A stretch of DNA of 64,000 nucleotides, from NCBI GenBank assembly GCA_963748405.1, contig CAVVIT010000005.1, forward strand, positions 731,442 through 795,441, in the 5' to 3' direction. Made by a program: the position numbers and the translations under genes. The notes beneath the pieces are model-generated. The model was given only the letters and a program-made list of their open reading frames with translations. It was not told the origin of the DNA and searched no databases. Shown one piece after another: positions 45,834 to 54,259 of the stretch; within the stretch, counting starts at the first letter, position 1, and every line of letters starts with the position of its first letter. This DNA is from Fen-1273 sp963748405 (lineage in GTDB: Bacteria > Bacteroidota > Ignavibacteria > UBA10030 > UBA6906).

Positions 45834-46022
45834 TCACGCCTCCAGCATATCCTCTTTCGTGATCATAATCTCCGCACAACCTGTTAACACCAACTTAAAT
45901 CGGTCAAAGCCACCATGCCAATATTGACAAACATGGTTAAATATTGCCTCCCCGCAGCCACCAAATTGAAGCAAAAACAACCATTCTGTCACAATCTCCC
46001 TTGGCATCAAGCTTGCACTCAT
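45834..46022 (-). CDS. Small hypothetical protein beside the IS5 insertion
   Basis: A 62-aa frame, MSASLMPREIVTEWLF then YWHGGFDRFKLVLTGCAEIM, ends 25 bases before the 236-aa gene. Its ATG directly touches the CTAG target duplication of the IS5 element. Before the insertion, the upstream frame at 47380-47574 would have ended with TAG immediately before this ATG. Composition is protein-like; no family is recognised. Confidence 0.4.
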   Translation of the reverse strand: MSASLMPREIVTEWLFLLQFGGCGEAIFNHVCQYWHGGFDRFKLVLTGCAEIMITKEDMLEA

Positions 46023-46026
46023 CTAG

Positions 46027-47379
46027 CAGGTTGTTGAAAAACTCACAAGTATTCCGTTTTTAAGTTGAACCAGATGTGCGATGTTGATGTTACGACGTCA
46101 TCATCCCCATCTGAGGAGACATTTGCCGATGCGCGGCGACCAGGATCCACAGAAAGTGCTGTTCAGTTACGTGTCGCAGGAAGACCGAATTCCGGCGGAT
46201 CATCCGCTGCGTGCACTGCGTGAGCTGGTGGACCCCATTCTGAAGGAGCTCTCCCCAACGTTTAGCAAGCTGTATGCGGAGAGTGGTCGTCCCTCGATTC
46301 CTCCTGAGTATCTCCTGAGGGCACTCCTTCTGCAGATTCTGTATACGATCCGCAGTGAACGGCTCTTGATCGAGCAACTGGACTACAATCTTCTCTTCCG
46401 CTGGTTCGTTGGGCTGTCGATGGACGATGAGGTCTGGAACCACTCGACCTTCAGCAAGAATAGGGATCGGTTGCTCGAGGGAGATATCGCCGAGGCGTTC
46501 CTGAGCAAAGTGGTTGATCTGGCCCGGTCCCACAATCTCATCAGTGACGAGCATTTTACCGTCGACGGGACGCTGATCGAGGCCTGGGCGGGGCAGAAGA
46601 GCTTTCAAAAGAAGGGCACACCCCCGAAGACGAAGTCGGGTGACCCCGGCAATCCGACGGTAGACTTCCACGGAGAGACACGGACCAACGACACGCACCA
46701 ATCGACGACCGATCCCGAGTCGCAGCTCTGGCGCAAAGGGAAAGGGAAGGAATCGAAGCTCTCTTTTATGGGTCATGTCCTGATCGAAAACCGCCATGGC
46801 CTGGTGATCACGACGCGGTACACTCAGGCGACGGGGTTCGCAGAACGGGAGGCAGCCGAGGAGATGATCTGTGAGGTCAAAGGCGGTCGCAAGATACACG
46901 TGACCCTGGGCGGAGACAAAAACTACGATACGGCGGATTTTGTCGACCGGATGCGAAACGCTGGTGTGACGCCGCACGTGGCGCAGAATGACACCAACAG
47001 AACAAGCGCCATTGACCTTCGCACGACCCGGCATCCCGGATACGAAATCAGTCAGCGCAAACGCAAAATCGTCGAAGAAGGGTTTGGCTGGATCAAGACG
47101 ATCGGCCTCTTGCGGAAAATACGGCACAAGGGCCTTGACCGAGGTGGTTGGGTCTTCACCTTCACCAACGCAGTGTACGATTTGATAAGAATACGGAACA
47201 TCGTGGGAGAAATGTGTTGATGCACGCAGAAAGCGCTCACACGGTTGCCACGAACCAACTGATCGGGCACCGCAGGGCACACCGGCAGACAAAAACTCGA
47301 TTGCCGCTCCGCGTTCACTCCCCACGACAAGCTCCGAAGTGAATAATCTTTCGTTAATCATGCGTATTTCAACAGCCTG
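46027..47379 (+). mobile_element. IS5-family (IS1182-like) insertion sequence
   Basis: The ends are inverted repeats: left CAGGTTGTTGAAAAA, right (reversed) CAGGCTGTTGAAATA. The flanks are CTAG on both sides (46023-46026 and 47380-47383), a 4-bp duplication typical of this family. One intact transposase gene fills the element. Confidence 0.88.
46129..47220 (+). CDS. IS5-family transposase
   Basis: This transposase of about 363 aa starts at MRGDQDPQKVLFSYVSQEDR (the open frame extends to 46081). The DUF772 region is RPSIPPEYLLRALLLQILYT. The DDE core contains DEHFTVDGTLIEAW, VTLGGDKNYDTADFV, and VEEGFGWIKTIG with the YREK-like region altered. It appears complete. The antisense frame across the same region is a shadow. 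Confidence 0.9.
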   Translation: MRGDQDPQKVLFSYVSQEDRIPADHPLRALRELVDPILKELSPTFSKLYAESGRPSIPPEYLLRALLLQILYTIRSERLLIEQLDYNLLFRWFVGLSMDDEVWNHSTFSKNRDRLLEGDIAEAFLSKVVDLARSHNLISDEHFTVDGTLIEAWAGQKSFQKKGTPPKTKSGDPGNPTVDFHGETRTNDTHQSTTDPESQLWRKGKGKESKLSFMGHVLIENRHGLVITTRYTQATGFAEREAAEEMICEVKGGRKIHVTLGGDKNYDTADFVDRMRNAGVTPHVAQNDTNRTSAIDLRTTRHPGYEISQRKRKIVEEGFGWIKTIGLLRKIRHKGLDRGGWVFTFTNAVYDLIRIRNIVGEMC

Positions 47380-47574
47380 CTAGTAAAGAGACGGAACCCC
47401 CTGTTCAATTATGAAGTTCATCGCAACCGGCGCACTATTGTACCTCTGAAATCCCTTCTGTGCGCGAATGTGTTGCACTGAAATGTACAACCGAGCCGGC
47501 GAGAGCTCAGGCATCTCCTTCCCCTTGTCCGATTTAGGGACAAGAGAGCCAGATGGTCTGATATATGATCCCAA
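47380..47574 (-). CDS. Small hypothetical frame interrupted at its stop by IS5
   Basis: A 64-aa minus-strand frame (TTG start) contains ARLYISVQHIRAQKGFQRYN and MNFIIEQGVPSLY; its TAG stop is formed by the IS5 target duplication. An internal ATG gives about 44 aa. It is divergent from the gene at 47592. It may be the gene preceding the 62-aa frame across the IS. Weak evidence. Confidence 0.3.
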   Translation of the reverse strand: MGSYIRPSGSLVPKSDKGKEMPELSPARLYISVQHIRAQKGFQRYNSAPVAMNFIIEQGVPSLY

Positions 47575-47591
47575 TAAGGCAGCAGACCCCC

Positions 47592-48362
47592 ATGGAATCT
47601 CTAGGGTTTTATGACACTCTAAACCGGTTTATCGGTTATGGTGATCTTCACCGTGCACGAGTGTTTTTCGTTGGGCTTGAGGAAGGCGGTGATGCTTGGA
47701 GCAAGTCTGATCCTGAGTTTTATCATCGGATGGAATTGCGTGAGAAACATCAGTACCTCGAACGAGCCCTATGGGACCAGGATAACCCCAAATGGCGAGA
47801 TAGCTATAATAACCCCATGAACCGTGAACAAACCTATTTGGCCATTCAACTCCGTAAGGGCATGCTCGGTTCCAACAAGGGCCAGACAGATTGCCGGGAG
47901 TATTTCTGTGAGGAATTTGGGAACGAGTTTGAATTCCAAACGAACGTTTACCCATTGGCGTGCCATAATCAAGAAGACTGGCCACCCGAATACCCGCAGT
48001 TGTTCTTCGGAACTTCCCCCATTACTAAAGGTGAGTACTACGAGAATTGCTTTTTATCCGGCCATCGTCCAGAGCTTTTAAAGAACATCACAGAGAGAGT
48101 AATATCTTCACCGGAATTGAAGCTCATGGTAGTTATGGCGCGTGGTGCATGGGAGGTACTCGAAAACAAGGTCTTCAAAGATCCAAATATTTCCTGCCCA
48201 AATAAACATAAAGACTGGAAAATAAATGGCCCGCGCGGCCAACTACCCAGCTTGGTCAAATGGTCAAATGACAAGAGGATCTGGATGTGTGGCCACCCAA
48301 GCAACGGATGGTTCACTAAAGAAGTAGCTGACTTTATTGCAGCAACGGTTAGAGGATCGTGA
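47592..48362 (+). CDS. Hypothetical protein with possible uracil-DNA-glycosylase fold
   Basis: The 256-aa protein has an early strand-loop RVFFVGLEEGGDAW, a middle NVYPLACHNQEDWPPEYPQL and a late MCGHPSNGWFTKEVADFIA. An N-terminal FVG-x-E motif and a C-terminal HPS motif are the layout of uracil-DNA-glycosylase-superfamily proteins, some of which occur in defence systems. The match is partial and may be coincidence. ATG 47592 is chosen; an in-frame ATG at 47565 is possible. Two plus-strand genes follow. Confidence 0.6.
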   Translation: MESLGFYDTLNRFIGYGDLHRARVFFVGLEEGGDAWSKSDPEFYHRMELREKHQYLERALWDQDNPKWRDSYNNPMNREQTYLAIQLRKGMLGSNKGQTDCREYFCEEFGNEFEFQTNVYPLACHNQEDWPPEYPQLFFGTSPITKGEYYENCFLSGHRPELLKNITERVISSPELKLMVVMARGAWEVLENKVFKDPNISCPNKHKDWKINGPRGQLPSLVKWSNDKRIWMCGHPSNGWFTKEVADFIAATVRGS

Positions 48363-48454
48363 ATTCGATGCGAGATTTGATTTCGGATAATCAGCCACTG
48401 CGTAGATTTGATGAATCTGACAATTTCTTTCCAACTCAACGTTGAAGGCTGAGT

Positions 48455-49639
48455 ATGGCGAGTGTTTCCATTCAGAAGATCGGCAAGACTGACCCCAGTT
48501 GCAAAACAGATGTTCTGGTTATCCACGGAATGCTTTCTTCCGGTTACCAACTTCAGGATCTGGCAAATTCTCTTATCAAACGAAAGTGCTATAGAAACGT
48601 CTACTGCCTTACTATTTCAGACATTAGATATCTCTGGGTACCAAAGGTCCAAACCCGAACAGTCACAGAACAAGTGGTCATCCCTTCTGTCGAACGTTGG
48701 CTTTCATCCGGCAAGCTGTCGTCGACATTTGATATCATTGGTCATTCAAACGGTGGCTATGTTGCCATACACCTTCTGAATCTGCTTGACAAAGGTACAA
48801 TTCGGAATATTTTCACAGTATCTACTCCGCGAGGTGTCTACGAATTCCAAGTAACCAGATCAAAAGATCAAAAGGTCGTTCACTTTGTGGGGGAAGAAGA
48901 CCGCATTACCAACATTTTGCCATTGGATGAAGGGAACCCCACAGCAAGCAGATGGATCTTCACCTTTCCCGATGAGTGTCATTGTAGCCTTCACGCAGAT
49001 GCTGATACGAACGGCCTTGCAGATATCATCGCTTTCATTCTCGGAACCAAAAGCAATCAAGCTTTTGTCGACAACAATGGCGTGATACACATATGGGATT
49101 ATTGTCGTTCTGACTTTCCCGGAGCAAAGTACTTCGTAGCGAACGACAAGTCAAAGAGAGGTTATACTGTATGTGATGGCATTCATGAGGAAGGTGTTAC
49201 TCTGGAAGGAAGAGGACTCCCTCGTAAACTCTGGCCATTCTTCTTGGATATCCGAGCTATGCACAATTACCAGGCAGTGATGCGTAATCTCGAACGCATT
49301 GAAGCGAGAGTGAATACCTCGCTCACTCGTGCGCGCTGGATCCAAGACACGCTTTTTGATGAACTAAGCGAGCTCAACGATGAAAAGAAAAGGATCGCCA
49401 AGGTAACGCAGATCCTACATGGCAATATCGCAGCTCGCCATGCGCGAATTCTACAGCAACTTCATCATGAACACATGGATTCGAATCACCTTATGAATCA
49501 TGCCGTTGAGCTCTCTAAAAAGCAACCTCTTGAATACACTGATATTCAGGCCATCAACCTCCTGATGGCAAGCGCAATAGCTAACTATCGCTCTTTCAAC
49601 TCCATTGTTCAGCATGAAACGACCAAGTATTTGAACTAA
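48455..49639 (+). CDS. Alpha/beta-hydrolase with helical C-terminal region
   Basis: This 394-aa protein has a lipase-like alpha/beta-hydrolase N-terminus: TDVLVIHGMLSSGYQLQDLA (oxyanion loop) and FDIIGHSNGGYVAIHLL with nucleophile Ser in GHSNGG. EEDRI and FPDECHCSLHAD offer the acid and histidine. The C-terminal 150 residues are helical (LNDEKKRIAKVTQILHGNIA). The substrate is unknown; lipid or ester cleavage at the membrane is possible. It lies 11 bases before the zinc-ribbon gene and forms an operon with it. Confidence 0.82.
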   Translation: MASVSIQKIGKTDPSCKTDVLVIHGMLSSGYQLQDLANSLIKRKCYRNVYCLTISDIRYLWVPKVQTRTVTEQVVIPSVERWLSSGKLSSTFDIIGHSNGGYVAIHLLNLLDKGTIRNIFTVSTPRGVYEFQVTRSKDQKVVHFVGEEDRITNILPLDEGNPTASRWIFTFPDECHCSLHADADTNGLADIIAFILGTKSNQAFVDNNGVIHIWDYCRSDFPGAKYFVANDKSKRGYTVCDGIHEEGVTLEGRGLPRKLWPFFLDIRAMHNYQAVMRNLERIEARVNTSLTRARWIQDTLFDELSELNDEKKRIAKVTQILHGNIAARHARILQQLHHEHMDSNHLMNHAVELSKKQPLEYTDIQAINLLMASAIANYRSFNSIVQHETTKYLN

Positions 49640-49650
49640 AGGAGAATCTG

Positions 49651-50523
49651 ATGTCATTGATATCTGAGACTTTTTCATTGATCAAACGTGCCTGGAAGTG
49701 GATTAAAAAATGGACTACCGGTTCAGGAGCGGACATCCATGTCAGAGCCAAGAAGGCACGCATCAGGAAACTAAAACGGGAAGAATATTCTACTCGAGGC
49801 AGAATACAACGGATACGTCGTGACATTTGGAGAGCAAAGAAATCGAATGAAAAAGACATTCGCAAGCTCATCTGGAGATTCTATGAAGCTCAGATTCGTC
49901 TCATTGATGGGATTGTTCTCGAGATTATCTCCATTCAAAACGATTGTTTTACACATTCCAAAGAGATCGTAACGAACGTAGAAGCCAACTATCGTGGTCA
50001 TACTCCCAGATCTTTCTACAAGGTGAACACAGAACTTCATCTACAAATCGCCGAGAGCAAAGAGATCAAAGCAAAACTGCTTGATGTTTGTGAAAGATTA
50101 CTCGCACAGAAACACATCTTGCTCAATGAAAAGTCACCGATTTACAAACCCCCTCAGAGGCTCGGCGGCAAGACAATGATCAAAGGCATCCTCGCCGACC
50201 AACGGAGTGCGCTCATAGAACAGACACGCGAAAGAGAGATTATCGTTTCAGATGATACAAGGTATGACTGCCGGAGTAGATGCAACAAATGCAAGGCTCT
50301 GCTACCTGAAGAATTTCGATACTGCCACATCTGTGGAAGGAAGACAGATAACGATCGAGAAGAGATTCAATTTGTTAAGCACGACAATGACAAAGTCTGG
50401 TGCGAAAAGTGTAGTTGCGAAGTTGCTGAGGATTGGGAGTTCTGCCCAAATTGCGGATCGGATTTTGATTATTATGGGTTTAGAGGACTATTGGCCCGAA
50501 AGGCGTCTCGTAGAGGGACTTAA
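49651..50523 (+). CDS. Coiled-coil protein with C-terminal double zinc ribbon
   Basis: This 290-aa protein is very basic and helical at the N-terminus (RAKKARIRKLKREEYSTRGR). It ends with two zinc ribbons: CNKCKALLPEEFRYCHICG and CEKCSCEVAEDWEFCPNCG. GGAG precedes ATG 49651. It probably binds nucleic acid or a protein partner through the ribbons and works with the hydrolase encoded just upstream. Function unknown. Confidence 0.8.
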   Translation: MSLISETFSLIKRAWKWIKKWTTGSGADIHVRAKKARIRKLKREEYSTRGRIQRIRRDIWRAKKSNEKDIRKLIWRFYEAQIRLIDGIVLEIISIQNDCFTHSKEIVTNVEANYRGHTPRSFYKVNTELHLQIAESKEIKAKLLDVCERLLAQKHILLNEKSPIYKPPQRLGGKTMIKGILADQRSALIEQTREREIIVSDDTRYDCRSRCNKCKALLPEEFRYCHICGRKTDNDREEIQFVKHDNDKVWCEKCSCEVAEDWEFCPNCGSDFDYYGFRGLLARKASRRGT

Positions 50524-50662
50524 TGAAGTCAACCACACTTCGCAATTTGCCTGGTGTCCATGAACTCACACGGCCAAGTCTATCTGCCAACCAACATTGT
50601 GCGAACAAAATACCCGATGAAGCGTCCAACGGGCCTGTCCCGTTGCTCCGTACGATTGATCG

Positions 50663-50779
50663 TCACCGCAACAGTAACAGCTTGCGAGTCTGCACAAAGC
50701 TTCCCGCCTGCAATCGGTAGAAGTAGACTCCGCTGGCGAGGTTGCTCCCGTCGAACTTCACTTCGTGGTAGCCTACGTT
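50663..50779 (-). pseudogene. Remnant of a T9SS C-terminal sorting domain
   Basis: About 37 codons on the minus strand read YHEVKFDGSNLASGVYFYRL, then QAGSFVQTRKLLLLR and a stop. This is the typical type A sorting signal of proteins exported by the type IX secretion system (PorSS). The frame has stops just upstream, so only the tail survives. It shows that the host or a recent host belongs to the T9SS-bearing FCB bacteria. Confidence 0.72.
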
Positions 50780-51092
50780 TCATTTGCATTTACAATTGAT
50801 GCCATTTGTTGACCGAGAACGTTTCAGACCATCAGCGGACGTGCGATCGCTGCGGCGGCCCGTACCCAGCAGTAGTTGGGTTGAACGGACTAGGGTAGTT
50901 CTGAGACGGAACGCACATGCTACGCATGGAACACTCGCTATATATATATCTTTGGATTTGGGGCCCGAAAACCTACCAACCCAAAACCGCGACCAATGGC
51001 AGATTGTTCTTGACATTCAGCCTCTGATTTGTAACATTCAGCCCGAGAATGCACTTTCTCTACGATTGACCGCGCCCCTACAGGTGGTTCTA

Positions 51093-52226
51093 ATGCCAGA
51101 TGCAGATTTGAAACAAACGAGTTACAAGATTGAAGACCGCTTTGGTCCAGTTGCTCTTGCCGCAGCACTTCTTGGACTGATCTTGGGCGTTCTTGAGAGC
51201 CTTCTGAAAGTAGTATCACTACTTGAGTCCAATTTCTACTTTTGCATGACAGTGCTGTGGATTCTCGCGCTCGCATTGAGTCGGTACTATCCAAAGCGGG
51301 GGCTTCATCGAATACCAATACAACGATTATGGATTGTGGTAGCAGCAACCATCGCCTTGTTGGCTTCCATTGGCTACACATATTATGAACACCATATTCG
51401 AGTCACATACCCGGCCAAACCTCCAGAGATTCCGCTAACTGAAGTTGTACCTGCCATCTGGTCTACAGAACCTCAGCAGTCACTCAGGTTGATTTCTTTT
51501 TACTTAAATGAAGACCTTTGCAGTTTCGAGAAAAGCAAAGCACCGCTTTTCGCCAACGGCCCATCTGTGACGACTTTTGCCATCAATCGTGAAGTGGTTG
51601 ACGCCTTCAAACGGGGGACTTGCACTGGGGTGGATGGGGAGAGGCCAATGGTTGCAGCGGGTTCGGCGATTCGAAAGTGGCTGGCTACCACAGACAGAGC
51701 CAGTCTCGTCGAGTATCTATCTGACCCAATGGCCCTGGGACGACTTGCGAGGGAAAGAGGTGATGTTTTTAAGAAGATATTGCCCTCGGCTGCAGAATTA
51801 TCCTCGATCAAGCGGAGCGCCCCTGATGACTACGAGGTCATTAAACACTGGCTACTCAATTGTGTTGGTATATATCAGCCTGTCTTTACAGCAGCCTTAA
51901 CAAACGCTGGCACCGGTTCAATTAACATCGTTCGTGTTCAGTACGAAGTCAAGCTGATTGGTCAGGTGAAGGGCGGGGAGCCTGGAGGCCCGGTCTGGCC
52001 CGAGGTAACTTATGACCACACGATCAGCCACATTGTGGGAACCCAGACGTTCGACCTCCAACCAGTCTTCAACATTCCAGAAGGGTCGACGAAAGCTCTA
52101 AATCTTAGGCTCCATTCAGTTAATAAGCAACCTGGTCTTGGATGGTACCTCCGGATCCGGTTCGTTGATTCGAACAACCACAGCGCTGCTACTGACCTAT
52201 TTCAACTTTTTCTGAATCCAAAATAG
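51093..52226 (+). CDS. Membrane protein of unknown function
   Basis: A protein of about 377 aa has three membrane helices (PVALAAALLGLILGVLESLL, CMTVLWILALALS, IVVAATIALLASIGYTYY). A large soluble C-terminal domain follows (NEDLCSFEKSKAPLFANG to FQLFLNPK). ATG 51093 follows AGGTGG; the open frame extends up to 50784, and the part from about 50930 may also be coding, so the start is uncertain. It lies nine bases before the next gene. No family is recognised. Confidence 0.65.
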   Translation: MPDADLKQTSYKIEDRFGPVALAAALLGLILGVLESLLKVVSLLESNFYFCMTVLWILALALSRYYPKRGLHRIPIQRLWIVVAATIALLASIGYTYYEHHIRVTYPAKPPEIPLTEVVPAIWSTEPQQSLRLISFYLNEDLCSFEKSKAPLFANGPSVTTFAINREVVDAFKRGTCTGVDGERPMVAAGSAIRKWLATTDRASLVEYLSDPMALGRLARERGDVFKKILPSAAELSSIKRSAPDDYEVIKHWLLNCVGIYQPVFTAALTNAGTGSINIVRVQYEVKLIGQVKGGEPGGPVWPEVTYDHTISHIVGTQTFDLQPVFNIPEGSTKALNLRLHSVNKQPGLGWYLRIRFVDSNNHSAATDLFQLFLNPK

Positions 52227-52235
52227 GAAGGATTC

Positions 52236-53564
52236 ATGTCTCCATTCCGAGTTCTCTTAGTATTGCTCTATGCTTCAGCAGTATATGTGGTGGCCGGGCC
52301 GTTGTTTCAATTGTCCGCAAGAGAGCGATCGCCAAAAGGACGCGCGATCACTGTTGTGCGTCTCAGTCCAAACGGAGGGATGCTTGCTGTTGGTCGTGCC
52401 GACGGCTCCGTCGAAATGTGGGACACCAAAGGAAGAGAGCAACTCTGGATATCACGTGGCGATTGGAGAATGACACGACGAATAGTAGCCGGCCAAGGAG
52501 ACAGGCTTTCACCTTCAATCGTTGACCTCTTGGATTTGCCTTTGAGTAAGCGAAAATCAATGAAAAACCCCGCAGTTCTAGGGATCTTCTTCTTGCGGGA
52601 GGACTTAGAGTTATTGATTGTTGAGCGTGATGGTGGATTGCGTCGATTGTTGTCGGACGATGGCTCATTGCTCGGGAGCTATGGCGTCTTTTTCGGGGTA
52701 AAGAGGGACAAACAACTGGAAGGAATTGTCACTGCCGATGTTAACCCAAATCTAGAGGTCTTGGCGATTGCTGGTTCGCTTTCTGGTATGCCATACGAAG
52801 TGGATCTACGCAAGTTAGAGGAAACTCAAACCTCCACTTCATATGTGTGCCTTGAAGACAACATTACAGTGCTAGATATCGAATCAAGCATGCCTGCTGC
52901 TACATTTAATGTTGCATTGCCACACATTCAAAGAAGTGTGTCTGCGAGCAAGCCCATGACACATTCGGGTGGTGGAATGGTAACAGACCTCAAGTATTGC
53001 AGCCATAACGATGTATTAGTGGGCATAACGGATGACGGGAAAATGATTGGCTGGAAGCGCACTGGAGATGAGCTTTCTACCAAACCAGCCTATGTGCGTA
53101 TTGGATTCAGGGACAGCAAAGGTGGTGTCATTGACCCTGGGGTGGCAAGCTCTGATCAAGCCTTAGTATCCACAACTCCCGCTGGAAGATATGGTAATGT
53201 ACAATTCTGGAACACGGATAAAGGCGAGCTAGGAACGTATTTCAATCAAGCGAACACCTCATTTCGCAAAAAACTCGCAATAGACCGCTCCGGGACTCTA
53301 ATCGTTACAGAGTGTGAATCTGGCGTAGCTTTGTGGCACTTGGAGGACGCGGAGATGAAACGACTTGGGTCGGTTGCGCTCATCTCGGAAAAGGATGTCA
53401 GACAACAAAATCAATTTGTGCGCGGAGTGGCGATTAGTGACGACGGCACCACACTCGCCATTGCTGATGATGAGACCATTTTTGTGTTCGACCTGCCAAG
53501 ACTTACTGGCGAACGGCGCTTTGGATCGACCGATAGTAAGACTCGCACACAGATGGATCAATAG
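52236..53564 (+). CDS. WD40/beta-propeller-like secreted protein
   Basis: This 442-aa protein has a signal or anchor helix (RVLLVLLYASAVYVVAGPL) and then WD-like blades: VVRLSPNGGMLAVGRADGSV, MWDTKGREQLW, YGNVQFWNTDKGELG and VRGVAISDDGTTLAIADDE. An AGGAAGG ribosome site precedes the ATG. It is translationally close to the membrane protein, and the two probably act together at the envelope. Function unknown. Confidence 0.75.
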   Translation: MSPFRVLLVLLYASAVYVVAGPLFQLSARERSPKGRAITVVRLSPNGGMLAVGRADGSVEMWDTKGREQLWISRGDWRMTRRIVAGQGDRLSPSIVDLLDLPLSKRKSMKNPAVLGIFFLREDLELLIVERDGGLRRLLSDDGSLLGSYGVFFGVKRDKQLEGIVTADVNPNLEVLAIAGSLSGMPYEVDLRKLEETQTSTSYVCLEDNITVLDIESSMPAATFNVALPHIQRSVSASKPMTHSGGGMVTDLKYCSHNDVLVGITDDGKMIGWKRTGDELSTKPAYVRIGFRDSKGGVIDPGVASSDQALVSTTPAGRYGNVQFWNTDKGELGTYFNQANTSFRKKLAIDRSGTLIVTECESGVALWHLEDAEMKRLGSVALISEKDVRQQNQFVRGVAISDDGTTLAIADDETIFVFDLPRLTGERRFGSTDSKTRTQMDQ

Positions 53565-54259
53565 ACTCAATCGGGGGTCACATCTTTCATGCCTCAGCCG
53601 ATAGTTCGCCCCCCAGGCAAACTGAACACTTACCCCGTTCGCTGTTTGCAGTGTCGAGCTTTTCGACTCTCTTGAGAGAAGCTTGCAACGATCACAGATA
53701 ATTATCGAAACACGACGCCCACGGCACAGGTATTAGGCCAATCATCTCACCGAGCACCCGAGTGCAATGTCCTAACCCCCCGGCCCCACGTCTTCCAAGG
53801 TTGCTTTCTCCATTGCTCATGTAATTCCAGCACCGCCGATCGGGCATTGCCTCTCTTCGCATTTCTTTCCCGTCATCATTGGGTGTTCCTCATCATTCTC
53901 ACCCAGTTCCGGAGGGAGATTAGTACTGGTTTTTGACCTACCGAAAAGATCTCGAGGCATGGGTCGGATCCTATCCCACCGTCGTATTCCCGGGTCACAA
54001 AAACAAAAAAAAACAAAAAGAAAAGATCCGCTCCGTCGGAAGCCCCCACTACCGAGATGTCTCCCGAGATGCTTCCCCGCTCTGGTAGGGCTTTTGAGGT
54101 CTTATCTTTTTGTTTTTCTTCTTCCCAGGTGGGGTGGGTGAGGTGGGGTGGGTTCCTAAAAGTCCTAGGAGCGTTCTGACATGTCGCTACCGCCCCCACC
54201 TCGTCCTTGATACTCTCTAATACTTATACCCGATTTCACCCCACCTGACTCCACCTTAC
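53565..54259. other. Convergent intergenic region with A/T-tract inverted repeat and G-rich tract
   Basis: No gene was seen in about 700 bases. An imperfect inverted repeat of A/T tracts pairs 54009-54025 with 54101-54117. A G-rich segment at 54131-54152 has four tracts of three or four Gs and could form a G-quadruplex. The region lies between two converging transcripts, so terminators are likely here. Confidence 0.5.

Noticed and set aside
46090..47361. 423-aa frame antisense to the IS5 transposase
   Set aside because: It is a shadow of the transposase; the plus-strand protein has clear family motifs.
50784..51092. Upstream extension of the membrane protein frame
   Set aside because: The first part overlaps the T9SS remnant region and is arginine-rich; only the last 50 residues might be coding, so the shorter start was used.
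53876..54199. 107-aa minus-strand frame in the A/T-tract region
   Set aside because: Phenylalanine-rich because of T tracts; no ribosome site or motif.
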